Below the pieces are notes generated by a model. It was not told the origin of the DNA. It did no database searches and saw only the letters and a list, made by a program, of their open reading frames with translations. From Apilactobacillus nanyangensis (lineage in GTDB: Bacteria > Bacillota > Bacilli > Lactobacillales > Lactobacillaceae): 64,000 bases of DNA. The position numbers and the translations under genes were made by a program. Location: positions 1-64,000 of the forward strand of contig NZ_BOLX01000005.1 of NCBI RefSeq assembly GCF_016861915.1, given 5' to 3'. This document shows, in pieces, positions 52,668 through 60,354 of the stretch (the stretch's first letter is position 1; each line of letters starts with the position of its first letter).

Positions 52668-54038
52668 CTATTTGTTGTTTTGATTGAATTTCACGAAATA
52701 TAGAAGTGTCATGATTAATAGGAAGAAGATTCCGATAATCAAAGGAATTCTAGTAGAAGAGTTAATGAACATGAACACCAAGGTAATTGCTAAGAAGATT
52801 AGTGTAATGTAATTACTGATTGGTGATAGTGGCATCTTGAATGGATGGTTCACTAATTCTTCTGGATGTTGCTTTCTAAATCTAATTTGTGATACCAAGA
52901 TAACAACCCAAGGAACCATACCTGGTAGCACAGATGAACTGTAGACGTACACGAAGATTTGGTTTGCTGATGGGAAGAAGATTGGTAGTAGGACGTTTAA
53001 GAATAGTCCAATTAGGATACCAGCTGAGATACTGATTACTGATACATATGGGACACCGTGACGGTTTAGCTTCTTGAATACCTTTGGAAGTTGACCTTCT
53101 TCAGATAGTAAAAATTCCATACGACTAGCGCTGTAAATACCTGAGTTAGATCCAGATAGCGCAGCAGTTACCACAACGAAGTTAATGATAGAGGCAGCTG
53201 CGGTGATTCCTACTTGTGAGAATGTTTCTACGAAAGGTGATCCAATTTGGCTAATCTTGTCCCAAGGGTAAATGCTTAGGATAACGAAAATGGCACCGAT
53301 GTAGAAGATTAGGATACGGCCAATGGTATCTTGGATGGCCTTCACTAGTGTTTGTTTAGGATTTTCAGCTTCACCGGCAGTCACACCAATTAATTCAATT
53401 CCTTGGTATGATGCAATTACGATTGCTAAAGCAAAGAAGAAACCTTTGAATCCGTTTGCGAAGAAACCATGACTCCAAATGTTTGAAATACCTGTAGGGT
53501 GAATACCATTAAAACCAAAGACAATGACAACTAAACCAATGATAATCATGGCGATGATGGTAACTACTTTCACTAGGGCAAACCAGTATTCTAGTTCACC
53601 AAAGGCACTGACTGATACTAAGTTGGCGATACATAGGAAGACAATGGCGATGATTCCAGGAAGCCAAGTTGGTAAATTAGGCCACCAGAATTGCATGTAT
53701 GTACCAATCGCAATTACTTCTGAGATTCCAACAACGATGTATTGGAAAACATTACTCCAAGCGGTTAAATAACCGAAAACGGGGTGTAAATATTCTGAGG
53801 CGAACTGTGAAAAAGATCCAGTAACTGGATGTACATACAACATTTCACCTAGCGCACGCATGATTAGGTATAAGAATAATCCTGCGATTGCGTAGTCTAG
53901 TAATACGGAAGGACCAGTCCAACCGATTGTGGACTTGGCACCCATGAATAGACCAACCCCGATGGTTCCACCTAGCGCAATCATTTTCATATGACGAGCG
54001 CTAAGCTTTCTTTCTAACTTATCATTATTTTCTGACAA
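52668..54038 (-). CDS. Amino acid permease (AAT family), paralog B, T-box controlled
   Basis: A 456-residue permease nearly collinear with paralog A (MIALGGTIGVGLFMGAKSTI, ASYQGIELIGVTAGEAENP). TTG 54038 follows AAGGTGG and matches the paralog's start (SENNDKLERKLSARH against AEEKQEKKLERKLSSRQ); the longer frame to 54095 is rejected. A T-box with a predicted Thr specifier (ACC) lies upstream, suggesting threonine as the regulating and perhaps transported amino acid. Threonine permeases are known in this subgroup, but the substrate is inferred. Confidence 0.9.
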   Translation of the reverse strand: MSENNDKLERKLSARHMKMIALGGTIGVGLFMGAKSTIGWTGPSVLLDYAIAGLFLYLIMRALGEMLYVHPVTGSFSQFASEYLHPVFGYLTAWSNVFQYIVVGISEVIAIGTYMQFWWPNLPTWLPGIIAIVFLCIANLVSVSAFGELEYWFALVKVVTIIAMIIIGLVVIVFGFNGIHPTGISNIWSHGFFANGFKGFFFALAIVIASYQGIELIGVTAGEAENPKQTLVKAIQDTIGRILIFYIGAIFVILSIYPWDKISQIGSPFVETFSQVGITAAASIINFVVVTAALSGSNSGIYSASRMEFLLSEEGQLPKVFKKLNRHGVPYVSVISISAGILIGLFLNVLLPIFFPSANQIFVYVYSSSVLPGMVPWVVILVSQIRFRKQHPEELVNHPFKMPLSPISNYITLIFLAITLVFMFINSSTRIPLIIGIFFLLIMTLLYFVKFNQNNK

Positions 54039-54076
54039 TACTTCCACCTTCTTGAATTTATTTGAGGTGGGGAAAC

Positions 54077-54300
54077 AAAAAAACGCCTCTGACACTTATG
54101 TGTCAGGGACGTTTGTATTAACGTGGTTCCACCCATCTTTAGCACTACGGTTAAGTCCATAATGCCCTCATATTAGTCATTAAAATAATATCGATTTAAT
54201 AGAATAGAAAAGTGGTAACTATTTGGATGCAATAGATTACTTACAGAAAAATGTAATCCTCTCTGGAAAGCACCATCAAATAGACATGTCTTTTCTTAAC
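54077..54300 (-). promoter_or_regulatory. T-box leader of permease B (predicted Thr specifier)
   Basis: Minus-strand T-box: AGAGAGG box, the core GGGTGGAACCACGTT (54134-54120), and a terminator stem ACGTCCCTGACAC / GTGTCAGAGGCGT with T7 (to 54077). GAAAAG pairs with CTTTTC below and TTTGATGG with CATCCAAA above, leaving the loop strand TAGTTACCA; positions 6-8 are ACC (54216-54214), followed by A, a Thr codon. Boundaries are approximate. Confidence 0.9.
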
Positions 54301-54307
54301 AACTAAT

Positions 54308-54336
54308 ATTGTATACTGATGAAAGACAGGTGTCAA
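54308..54336 (-). promoter_or_regulatory. Promoter of T-box / permease B
   Basis: Minus-strand TTGACA (54336-54331) and TACAAT (54313-54308), spacing 17. The -10 lies inside TATTGTATAC (54307-54316), which matches ten bases of the palindrome upstream of the MarR-family gene. Confidence 0.7.
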
Positions 54337-54351
54337 TTAAATGGTGACAAA

Positions 54352-54798
54352 TTATTTGTCGTTTTCGTTAGTTTTTTCTAGACGGTGTTGTAGGTCAATG
54401 ATGGTGTCCATTGCGTCAGCAAATTCATCATCGTTGTAGTTTAGACGGTTTAGACAGCCTTGTACTGATTCCAAAATTGGTTCTTTGTTGTCCTTACCTA
54501 ATTGTGTTAAGTGAATTAGGACACGACGTTCGTCAGTTTTATCACGGTTTCTGGTGATCCAGCCAGCTTTTTCAAGACGTTTTAATAGCGGAGTCAAAGT
54601 ACCGTTAGAAAGACCTAGCTTTTGGCTTAGGTAATTAACAGTTACTCCATCGTTTTCCCATAATGATAGTAGGGTAATGTATTGAACGTAAGTTAAGTTG
54701 AATTTTTCTAGAGGTTCTTGATAGAACTTGTTGAATAGTTGGTGTGCACGAGAAATTTGAAAACAAATTTGATCGTTTAGAGTTACTTCTTTTGGCAT
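54352..54798 (-). CDS. MarR-family regulator, OhrR-like with N-terminal Cys
   Basis: A 148-residue winged-helix regulator. LNDQICFQISRAHQLFNKFYQEPL with Cys12, then LTYVQYITLLSLWE, and the wing RNRDKTDERRVLIHLT, match the OhrR/SarZ branch, in which the N-terminal Cys senses organic peroxide or thiol stress. AAAGGAG precedes the ATG. A perfect palindrome 50 bases upstream is the probable autoregulatory operator. No ohr gene is in the window. Other members of the MarR family without redox function could look similar, but the Cys position is as expected. Confidence 0.85.
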   Translation of the reverse strand: MPKEVTLNDQICFQISRAHQLFNKFYQEPLEKFNLTYVQYITLLSLWENDGVTVNYLSQKLGLSNGTLTPLLKRLEKAGWITRNRDKTDERRVLIHLTQLGKDNKEPILESVQGCLNRLNYNDDEFADAMDTIIDLQHRLEKTNENDK

Positions 54799-54849
54799 AA
54801 TGCAAAACTCCTTTCATTCGTTCGGTGGATTTTGTCTAGCAAGTGATTA

Positions 54850-54863
54850 TATTGTATACAATA
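54850..54863. promoter_or_regulatory. Palindromic operator upstream of the OhrR-like gene
   Basis: TATTGTATACAATA is a perfect 14-base palindrome in the promoter region of the MarR-family gene, similar to OhrR sites (AT-rich TACAAT / ATTGTA halves). Confidence 0.6.
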
Positions 54864-54896
54864 TTAAAGAATATCACTAAATTGAAATTGGTCAAC

Positions 54897-54936
54897 AAAA
54901 TAGGCACTGTGATTTTACTCACGGTGCCTATTTGAG
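54897..54936 (-). terminator. Terminator of the ABC permease at 54955
   Basis: The stem AAATAGGCACCGTGA / TCACAGTGCCTATTT in the minus-strand sense is followed by TG and T-rich DNA. Confidence 0.7.
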
Positions 54937-54954
54937 TGCTATATATAAGTAATA

Positions 54955-55770
54955 TTATGCAGTTTGTAATTTTTGCTTTTTATTTTTCTTAGCTTGACGT
55001 TTTGCTACTAATTCTTCGTCAGTAGGGAACTTTCTTACGAAAACAAAGATTAAGAAAGCGATGATGAAGAATACTACAGCGTAAACAACTGAACCGGCAA
55101 TGATTTGGTTCAATGTCAGTCTAGTCATCATGTGCTTCATACCATCTTGGATTTGCTTTTCAACGAAGAAGAAGTTGAATGGGTTCCAAATTAATTGACG
55201 GTTGTTGTAGATGAAGATCATGAAGATACCAGCGATTACTTCGGTGATGTAGTTTAGGGCAACACCAAAGGCAATTGCACTGTACCATGTCTTACAGAAA
55301 CCAATGGTCATAATTACAAATGATTCAAAGATGAATACATAAGCAATGTTAGCTAAAGTTGACCATTGAAGTTCAAGAGCTAACTTACCAGCAAAAGTAC
55401 TTTCAGGGAATACTAGGTACTTCATGAAAATGATGGTTATAACTGAAAGAGCAAGTAGGATGAAGTATCCGATCATGCAAGTAAAAATCTTCGAGAAGAA
55501 AATAGCAACTTTATTGTGCTTTTCCATGTTTTCACGAACTTGTTTATTGCTATCAACACCAGCAAATCTAGTTGCAGTAATAATAGTAGCAAGTAGTTCA
55601 ATTACAGGTGTAATTCCACCAAATGTGTTCATTAGTTTGTAACCATCTAATGTTCTCGTATCTTTACCAATGACAGCCATTAAAATAGTAACAATTACTA
55701 AGAAAACTGCCATCGCAAGAAAAATAAGGCGGTTTTTCTTGTTCATTTCTTGTTTTAATAAATCAACCAA
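54955..55770 (-). CDS. ABC-2 type exporter permease subunit, copy 2
   Basis: A 271-residue membrane protein with six helices and a basic C-terminal tail (KRQAKKNKKQKLQTA). TTG 55770 is eight bases from GGAGG; the longer frame to 55785 begins inside that site. It resembles ABC-2 permeases of bacitracin/lantibiotic-type exporters. A terminator separates it from the permease at 55894, so it is transcribed in part from its own promoter, but the neighbouring ATPase is the obvious partner. Confidence 0.8.
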   Translation of the reverse strand: MVDLLKQEMNKKNRLIFLAMAVFLVIVTILMAVIGKDTRTLDGYKLMNTFGGITPVIELLATIITATRFAGVDSNKQVRENMEKHNKVAIFFSKIFTCMIGYFILLALSVITIIFMKYLVFPESTFAGKLALELQWSTLANIAYVFIFESFVIMTIGFCKTWYSAIAFGVALNYITEVIAGIFMIFIYNNRQLIWNPFNFFFVEKQIQDGMKHMMTRLTLNQIIAGSVVYAVVFFIIAFLIFVFVRKFPTDEELVAKRQAKKNKKQKLQTA

Positions 55771-55842
55771 TATGTTGGCCTCCAAATCTTTATTCGAAAT
55801 TAATCAATAACAAGAGTTTATCACTTTTATGGTCTTCATTCC

Positions 55843-55884
55843 AATAAAAAAAGCGACTATACAATAATTAAGTCGCTTTTTTCT
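55843..55884 (-). terminator. Terminator inside the ABC cluster
   Basis: The minus-strand stem AAAAGCGACTTAA / GTCGCTTTTTTT follows the permease at 55894. Confidence 0.75.
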
Positions 55885-55893
55885 ACTATATTA

Positions 55894-56628
55894 TTAAACG
55901 TTACGACGGTTGTAAATAACGTAAGTAATTAATAGGAAGATAATTCCCCAGATGATACTACCAACTTCGATTTGAGTAAGAGTAAGTTTAGTAGTTTCCT
56001 TGATAATGCTTCCATAATAAAGTTGGTTATTAACGTTTAGGAAGTTTAATGGGTTAAATTTAATCCATGAATGGTTACCAGTGAATTGAGCAATAAGTGC
56101 ATTGATTGTTCTTAGAACCAATACGAATACAATACCAACAGCTGTAGCTACAGCACTGTTCTTGAAAATATTACTAATCAAAAGAACCATTGATAAAAGC
56201 AAGAATAGGTATAGTGATGTTGCCCCGATAAGTAGGAAAGCATCATTAAAATGCCAGTGTCCCTTTACTGAGAACACTAGTGCAGAAACTTCGGTTGACA
56301 CGAAGGTTACACAGATAAAGTAAATGTACATAACGGCAATTGTTACTAGTTTTGAAATTAAAATTTTACCACGTGAAAATTGACGGGCAAAAAGATATTT
56401 AACAGTGTCTTGAGAGAAATCAACAGTCAATATTGAACTAGCAAATACTACTAATGCAAGTGTAGCAAATGTAATACCATTGCTAAAAATTGTACTGATT
56501 GGATCTAAGCTATCACTATTAGATGAGTATCCATAAAGTAGACTTAACGCTAAAATGAAAATACCCCATCCAATGTAAAACTTACCGTGTAATTGTTTGT
56601 ATAGTTCTTGTCTAATTAAAGTTAACAT
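55894..56628 (-). CDS. ABC-2 type exporter permease subunit, copy 1
   Basis: A 244-residue, six-helix permease. Its ATG overlaps the last base of the ATPase stop codon (TAATG), so the pair is translationally coupled. The N-terminal LTLIRQELYKQLHGKFYIGW and the DFSQDTVKYLFARQFSRGKILISKL coupling loop are typical of BcrB-like subunits that work with BcrA-like ATPases. The exported substrate may be a peptide antibiotic or a lipid. Confidence 0.85.
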   Translation of the reverse strand: MLTLIRQELYKQLHGKFYIGWGIFILALSLLYGYSSNSDSLDPISTIFSNGITFATLALVVFASSILTVDFSQDTVKYLFARQFSRGKILISKLVTIAVMYIYFICVTFVSTEVSALVFSVKGHWHFNDAFLLIGATSLYLFLLLSMVLLISNIFKNSAVATAVGIVFVLVLRTINALIAQFTGNHSWIKFNPLNFLNVNNQLYYGSIIKETTKLTLTQIEVGSIIWGIIFLLITYVIYNRRNV

Positions 56629-57542
56629 TATTTAGCCTCCTTGTTGTTATCACTTGATAGAAGCTTCAATAGTGATTCTTCTAAGTCGGTTTGGTTTCTT
56701 GAAACGTTGATGATTTCGATTCCAGCTTGGTTCAATGCTGATAGACCAGCGTTCATTGCAGTTGAATCGTCGTTGTCTTCAATTTCGACAGTCTTGTCAT
56801 AAATTGTGGCAGTGAAACCGGCAGATTCAAGGGCACTCTTAGCTGCATCAGTGTCTTGAACTTCGAACTTAATAGTCTTAGGACCTTCTGATAGGAATGA
56901 CTTAGCATCTGACTTCTTGATTACCTTACCGTGGTTAATGACTACATAGTAATCTGCGATACGTGATAATTCATCAAGCAAGTGACTTGAGATAAGGATA
57001 CTAATGCCACGTTTTGATAATTTTACAAGTAAATCACGTAAATCATGAGTTGATTGAGGGTCTAGACCATTCATAGGTTCGTCTAGGATAAGTAGCTTAG
57101 GGTGGTTAAGCAATGAGATGGCAATTCCTAAACGTTGTTTCATACCTAATGAATACTTCTTAGCTTTACGATCGGCAAATTCAGTGATTTGAGTTTCTTC
57201 CATAATTTGTTGCATTTCTTCAGCGGTGGTAGAACCGTCATTGAAAAGCTTTAGGTTTTGACGACCAGTTAGGTTCAAGTATGGAGCAGGTGATTCAATC
57301 ATTGAACCAACGTTTGCTAGACTGCTACGCTTGTTTTTAGTTAATTCTTTTCCATCAATTTTAATGCTACCTGAGTTGTAGTCGGTTAGACCAACGATAC
57401 TCTTCATAATAGTAGACTTACCAGCACCGTTTGGTCCGATTAGGCCCAAAATAGTACCAGGTTCGATATCAAATGAAACATCGAATAGAGCTTGTTTTCT
57501 TCCGAAGAACTTGTTTAAACTTTGAACTTCAAGAGTTTTCAT
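56628..57542 (-). CDS. ABC exporter ATPase (BcrA/CcmA type)
   Basis: A 304-residue ATPase: Walker A GPNGAGKST at residues 36-44, signature YSLGMKQRLGIA near residue 140, Walker B LLILDEP, and the switch His in ILISSHLLDE. The C-terminal 80 residues form the extra domain found in bacitracin/lantibiotic exporter ATPases (KSALESAGFTATIYDKTVEIEDN). AAGGAGA lies before the ATG. It energises the two ABC-2 permeases downstream. A near-perfect palindrome upstream suggests control by an unlinked regulator. Confidence 0.93.
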   Translation of the reverse strand: MKTLEVQSLNKFFGRKQALFDVSFDIEPGTILGLIGPNGAGKSTIMKSIVGLTDYNSGSIKIDGKELTKNKRSSLANVGSMIESPAPYLNLTGRQNLKLFNDGSTTAEEMQQIMEETQITEFADRKAKKYSLGMKQRLGIAISLLNHPKLLILDEPMNGLDPQSTHDLRDLLVKLSKRGISILISSHLLDELSRIADYYVVINHGKVIKKSDAKSFLSEGPKTIKFEVQDTDAAKSALESAGFTATIYDKTVEIEDNDDSTAMNAGLSALNQAGIEIINVSRNQTDLEESLLKLLSSDNNKEAK

Positions 57543-57563
57543 AGTGCATCTCCTTATAATAAT

Positions 57564-57587
57564 AGTTAATTACTTATGTAACTAACT
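57564..57587 (-). promoter_or_regulatory. Palindromic operator upstream of the ABC exporter
   Basis: AGTTAATTAC-N4-GTAACTAACT has arms matching at nine of ten positions, about 25 bases before the ATPase start. A related GTTAGTTAC lies at 57739-57747 on the other side of the divergent intergenic region. No GntR or two-component regulator gene is adjacent. Confidence 0.5.
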
Positions 57588-57695
57588 GTATACATTTTCC
57601 CTGTAAAAGTCAATTGTTTTTCATAAATCTTAAGAAAGTCTTAAGACCTTTCAGAACGGCTTTGTAATCAGTTTTATTTCATGCCTGAAATAAAA

Positions 57696-57712
57696 TGTAA
57701 CATTCCTGTAAC
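57696..57712 (+). promoter_or_regulatory. WalR-type box upstream of the Apf-like gene
   Basis: TGTAAC-ATTCC-TGTAAC is an exact match to the WalR (YycF) direct repeat TGTWAH-N5-TGTWAH that controls cell-wall hydrolase genes in Firmicutes. Confidence 0.6.
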
Positions 57713-57782
57713 ATAACTCTAACAAGATAGTAAAACTGGTTAGTTACATTATTCAAGTAATTTTAAGGAGGGAAAACATTAT

Positions 57783-58364
57783 ATGCATTCGAATAATAAG
57801 ATGATTACCTTTGCTGTATTGGTATCATTATTGATTGCGACATTGTTTTTAATACCACAAACCGCAAAAGCTGATTCAGTTGCTACACCAACTACACCAG
57901 CTCAAACAAAAACCGTTCACGGAACCGCTAAGAAAAAAGCTGCTAAACATGTAAAAAAGGTACGCAAACACAAGAAGGTATCTAAAAAAGCCAAAAAGGC
58001 TAAGAAAGTAGCAAGAACTCACAAAAGAGCTGCAAAGAAGCACACAGTAAAACGTGTTAAGAAACATGCCGCTAAAAGGATTGTTAGTTCAACTAGAATT
58101 AAGAAACACGTAACTTACAAAGTAAGAAAACATTTATCAAGAGCAAACGCTGCTGCTAGAGCATGGATTGCTAATCATGAATCAGGTGGATCATACACCG
58201 CATCAAACGGTTCATGTTACGGTAAATACCAATTATTAATTAGTTACTACAGTGGTAACTTATCTCATAAGAATCAAGAACGTACTGCTAACAACTATGT
58301 TAAGACTCGTTATGGTTCATGGGTAAAAGCCAAAGCATTTTGGTTATCACATAACTGGTACTAA
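57783..58364 (+). CDS. Apf-like secreted cell-wall protein (transglycosylase-like domain)
   Basis: A 193-residue exported protein. A signal peptide runs to about residue 30 (AKADS). A Lys/Ala/His-rich basic stretch covers residues about 45-110. The C-terminal 75 residues, beginning RAWIANHESGGSYTA and ending RYGSWVKAKAFWLSHNWY, match aggregation-promoting factor (Apf) and transglycosylase-like domains, with a putative catalytic Glu in NHESGG. It probably binds or cleaves peptidoglycan at the surface. AAGGAGGG precedes the ATG, and a WalR-like box lies upstream. Confidence 0.88.
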   Translation: MHSNNKMITFAVLVSLLIATLFLIPQTAKADSVATPTTPAQTKTVHGTAKKKAAKHVKKVRKHKKVSKKAKKAKKVARTHKRAAKKHTVKRVKKHAAKRIVSSTRIKKHVTYKVRKHLSRANAAARAWIANHESGGSYTASNGSCYGKYQLLISYYSGNLSHKNQERTANNYVKTRYGSWVKAKAFWLSHNWY

Positions 58365-58397
58365 AAAAGAATCCTAAAAAGAGGGTTCTTTTTTTAT
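58363..58397 (+). terminator. Terminator of the Apf-like gene
   Basis: The stem AAGAATCCT / AGGGTTCTT (one G-T pair) with T7. Confidence 0.7.
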
Positions 58398-58474
58398 TGT
58401 CTTTTCCATCTAGTATTGAAAACTAGATTACATAGTTATATAATTAAATAAACATTAATTGAGGTACTTTATTT

Positions 58475-59164
58475 ATGAACAACAACTTAAAACAAAAGAC
58501 TACCGATTCAGTTAAGCAAAAGTTTAACTGGATCAAGGATAAAACATACTACCTATTAAACGAAATTTTTAGTGCAATCACCCATGGAATTGGGGAACTA
58601 CTTGCAATCATCGGTGCGGTTGCTTTGATTATTCACGGTGTCCACCTTGGTGGTGCAATGAGAATCACTAGTTTTGTGATTTATTCAATTACATTAGTAA
58701 CTTTCTACATTGCTTCTACCATGTTTCACAGCCTATATTTCACCCGTGTCGAAAAGTTATTCCAAATCTTTGATCACTCAGCAATCTACCTACTAATTGC
58801 TGGAAGCTACACACCATACTGCCTAATTGCAATTGGTGGCTGGCTAGGTTGGGTCATCTTAACTGTTATCTGGATTATGACTGTTCTAGGAATTATCTAC
58901 AAGGCATTGTGGATGGGGAAATTAAAGACACTTTCTACTATTATTTACGTGGTAATGGGATGGATGTGTTTACTAGGTATCGTCAAACTATATGACTACT
59001 TAGGCATTCACGGATTCCTATTACTACTATTCGGTGGAATCGCATTTACTGTCGGAGCATTAATCTACAGTTTCCCAAGAATTCCATTCGGACATGTCAT
59101 TTGGCATATCTTTGTAATGATTGGGACTATCTTAATGTACTTCTCAATTTATTTCTATGTATAA
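58475..59164 (+). CDS. PAQR / hemolysin III family membrane protein
   Basis: A 229-residue, seven-helix protein. Family markers are FSAITHGIGE at the first helix, STMFHS and FQIFDHSAIYLLIAGSYTPYC in the middle, and FGHVIWHIFVMIG at the end; the histidines are the expected zinc ligands. Family members include YqfA/hemolysin III-like proteins and eukaryotic adiponectin receptors; bacterial roles in membrane homeostasis are suggested. GAGGTAC lies before the ATG. Confidence 0.92.
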   Translation: MNNNLKQKTTDSVKQKFNWIKDKTYYLLNEIFSAITHGIGELLAIIGAVALIIHGVHLGGAMRITSFVIYSITLVTFYIASTMFHSLYFTRVEKLFQIFDHSAIYLLIAGSYTPYCLIAIGGWLGWVILTVIWIMTVLGIIYKALWMGKLKTLSTIIYVVMGWMCLLGIVKLYDYLGIHGFLLLLFGGIAFTVGALIYSFPRIPFGHVIWHIFVMIGTILMYFSIYFYV

Positions 59165-59166
59165 AA

Positions 59167-59206
59167 AATAACGCTAGGTTAGATATTCTAACTTAGCGTT
59201 TTTATT
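59167..59206. terminator. Bidirectional terminator
   Basis: The stem AACGCTAGGTTAGA / TCTAACTTAGCGTT between convergent genes, with T and A runs. Confidence 0.8.
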
Positions 59207-59525
59207 TTGCACTGAATAGGTTTAACAAAACGACGCCGATGATGATAAAGACGATGCCAATCATGCTCATAACGTTAATTTGTTCCTTGTACACCAAAGA
59301 TGCGATTGCGGTGGTGGCAAGGATTCCCAGTGCACTCCAATTAGCGTATGCAATGTTAAGTGGAATTTTAACCATCGCAATTGATAAAAAGTAAAAACAT
59401 AGTGCGAATGAAATTAGCGATCCAATTGTTGGCAGTATCTTAGTAAAACCCATCGACATCTTTAATAGGTTTGTACCGATGAGTTCACCAATAATAGCGA
59501 GCGCTAAAAATAAGTAATAAAACAT
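59202..59525 (-). CDS. Small multidrug resistance (SMR) family protein
   Basis: A 107-residue protein with four membrane helices. The essential Glu14 is present (AIIGELIGTNLLKMS), as are the IAYANWSALGI block of helix 3 and the GIVFIIIGVVLLNL end helix. SMR proteins work as dual-topology dimers, exporting cationic compounds or guanidinium by proton exchange. GAGGTAAAT lies before the ATG. It is a single gene rather than a paired SMR, so a homodimer is expected. Confidence 0.9.
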   Translation of the reverse strand: MFYYLFLALAIIGELIGTNLLKMSMGFTKILPTIGSLISFALCFYFLSIAMVKIPLNIAYANWSALGILATTAIASLVYKEQINVMSMIGIVFIIIGVVLLNLFSAK

Positions 59526-59619
59526 ATTAATTTACCTCATCGAAAAATAATATTATGCTGATACTTAAATAATATCACTTAACTTTTTATTTGTTCATTA
59601 AAAAAATTTGAGAAAAAGG

Positions 59620-59647
59620 TTTACTAACTAAAAGTAAGTGATATAAT
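59620..59647 (+). promoter_or_regulatory. Promoter with inverted repeat upstream of the nitroreductase
   Basis: TTTACT (59620-59625) and TATAAT (59642-59647) are 16 bases apart; TTACT-N7-AGTAA (59621-59637) lies across the -35 and spacer. The form recalls HxlR/YodB-type operators that control nitroreductases, but the regulator is not identified. Confidence 0.45.
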
Positions 59648-59688
59648 ATAAATTAATCAATCAGATATGACAAAAGGAGAGATTTAAC

Positions 59689-60291
59689 ATGAAAACAGAA
59701 CTACTAGATTTACAAAAGAACCGTCGTACTATTTACGCTTTAGGCCGTAACGTTGAACAGAGCCAAGATGAATTAGCAAATTTCATCAAAGCTTCAATCA
59801 AGGAAGCCCCATCAGCTTTCAACAGTCAATCAACTCGTGCCGTTATCCTATTTAACGACAACCAAGACAAGGTATGGGACATTACTTTAGACAACTTAAA
59901 GCCACACTTAAAGGATGAAGATGCTCTAAAGGCAACTACTGACAAGATTAACGGTTTCAAGAATGGTTACGCTACTATCCTATTCTTCACTGACATGGAT
60001 GTTGTTCATGGTCTAGAAAAGAACTTCCCAGCATACGCTGATAACTTCTATGACTGGTCAGAACAAGCTCAAGGTAACGCTCAATACGCTGTATGGACTG
60101 GTTTAGCTGAAAATGGTCTAGGTGCTAACCTACAACATTACAACCCACTAATCGACGAAGATGTTGCTAAGAAATTCGACATTCCTGCTAGCTGGAGATT
60201 ACGTGGTGAAATGGTATTCGGTTCAATCGAAGCACCAGCTCAATCAAAGGATTACATGGACGACGAAGATCGTTTCAAGGTATTCAAATAA
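59689..60291 (+). CDS. Nitroreductase family protein
   Basis: A 200-residue FMN-dependent oxidoreductase of the HBN1/YdgI-like branch. The N-terminal LQKNRRTIYALGRN contributes the FMN-binding Arg residues, and SIKEAPSAFNSQSTR and WTGLAENGLGANLQHYNP are conserved flavin-site blocks. It reduces nitro or quinone compounds with NAD(P)H. AAAGGAGA lies before the ATG. Codon use suggests good expression. Confidence 0.9.
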   Translation: MKTELLDLQKNRRTIYALGRNVEQSQDELANFIKASIKEAPSAFNSQSTRAVILFNDNQDKVWDITLDNLKPHLKDEDALKATTDKINGFKNGYATILFFTDMDVVHGLEKNFPAYADNFYDWSEQAQGNAQYAVWTGLAENGLGANLQHYNPLIDEDVAKKFDIPASWRLRGEMVFGSIEAPAQSKDYMDDEDRFKVFK

Positions 60292-60317
60292 TAACAAACC
60301 CAATAAATAAAAATACA

Positions 60318-60354
60318 AATAAAAAAGATAGGTCGTTTGACCTATCTTTTTTTA
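60318..60354. terminator. Bidirectional terminator
   Basis: The stem AAAGATAGGTC / GACCTATCTTT with T7 and A-run, between convergent genes. Confidence 0.85.
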
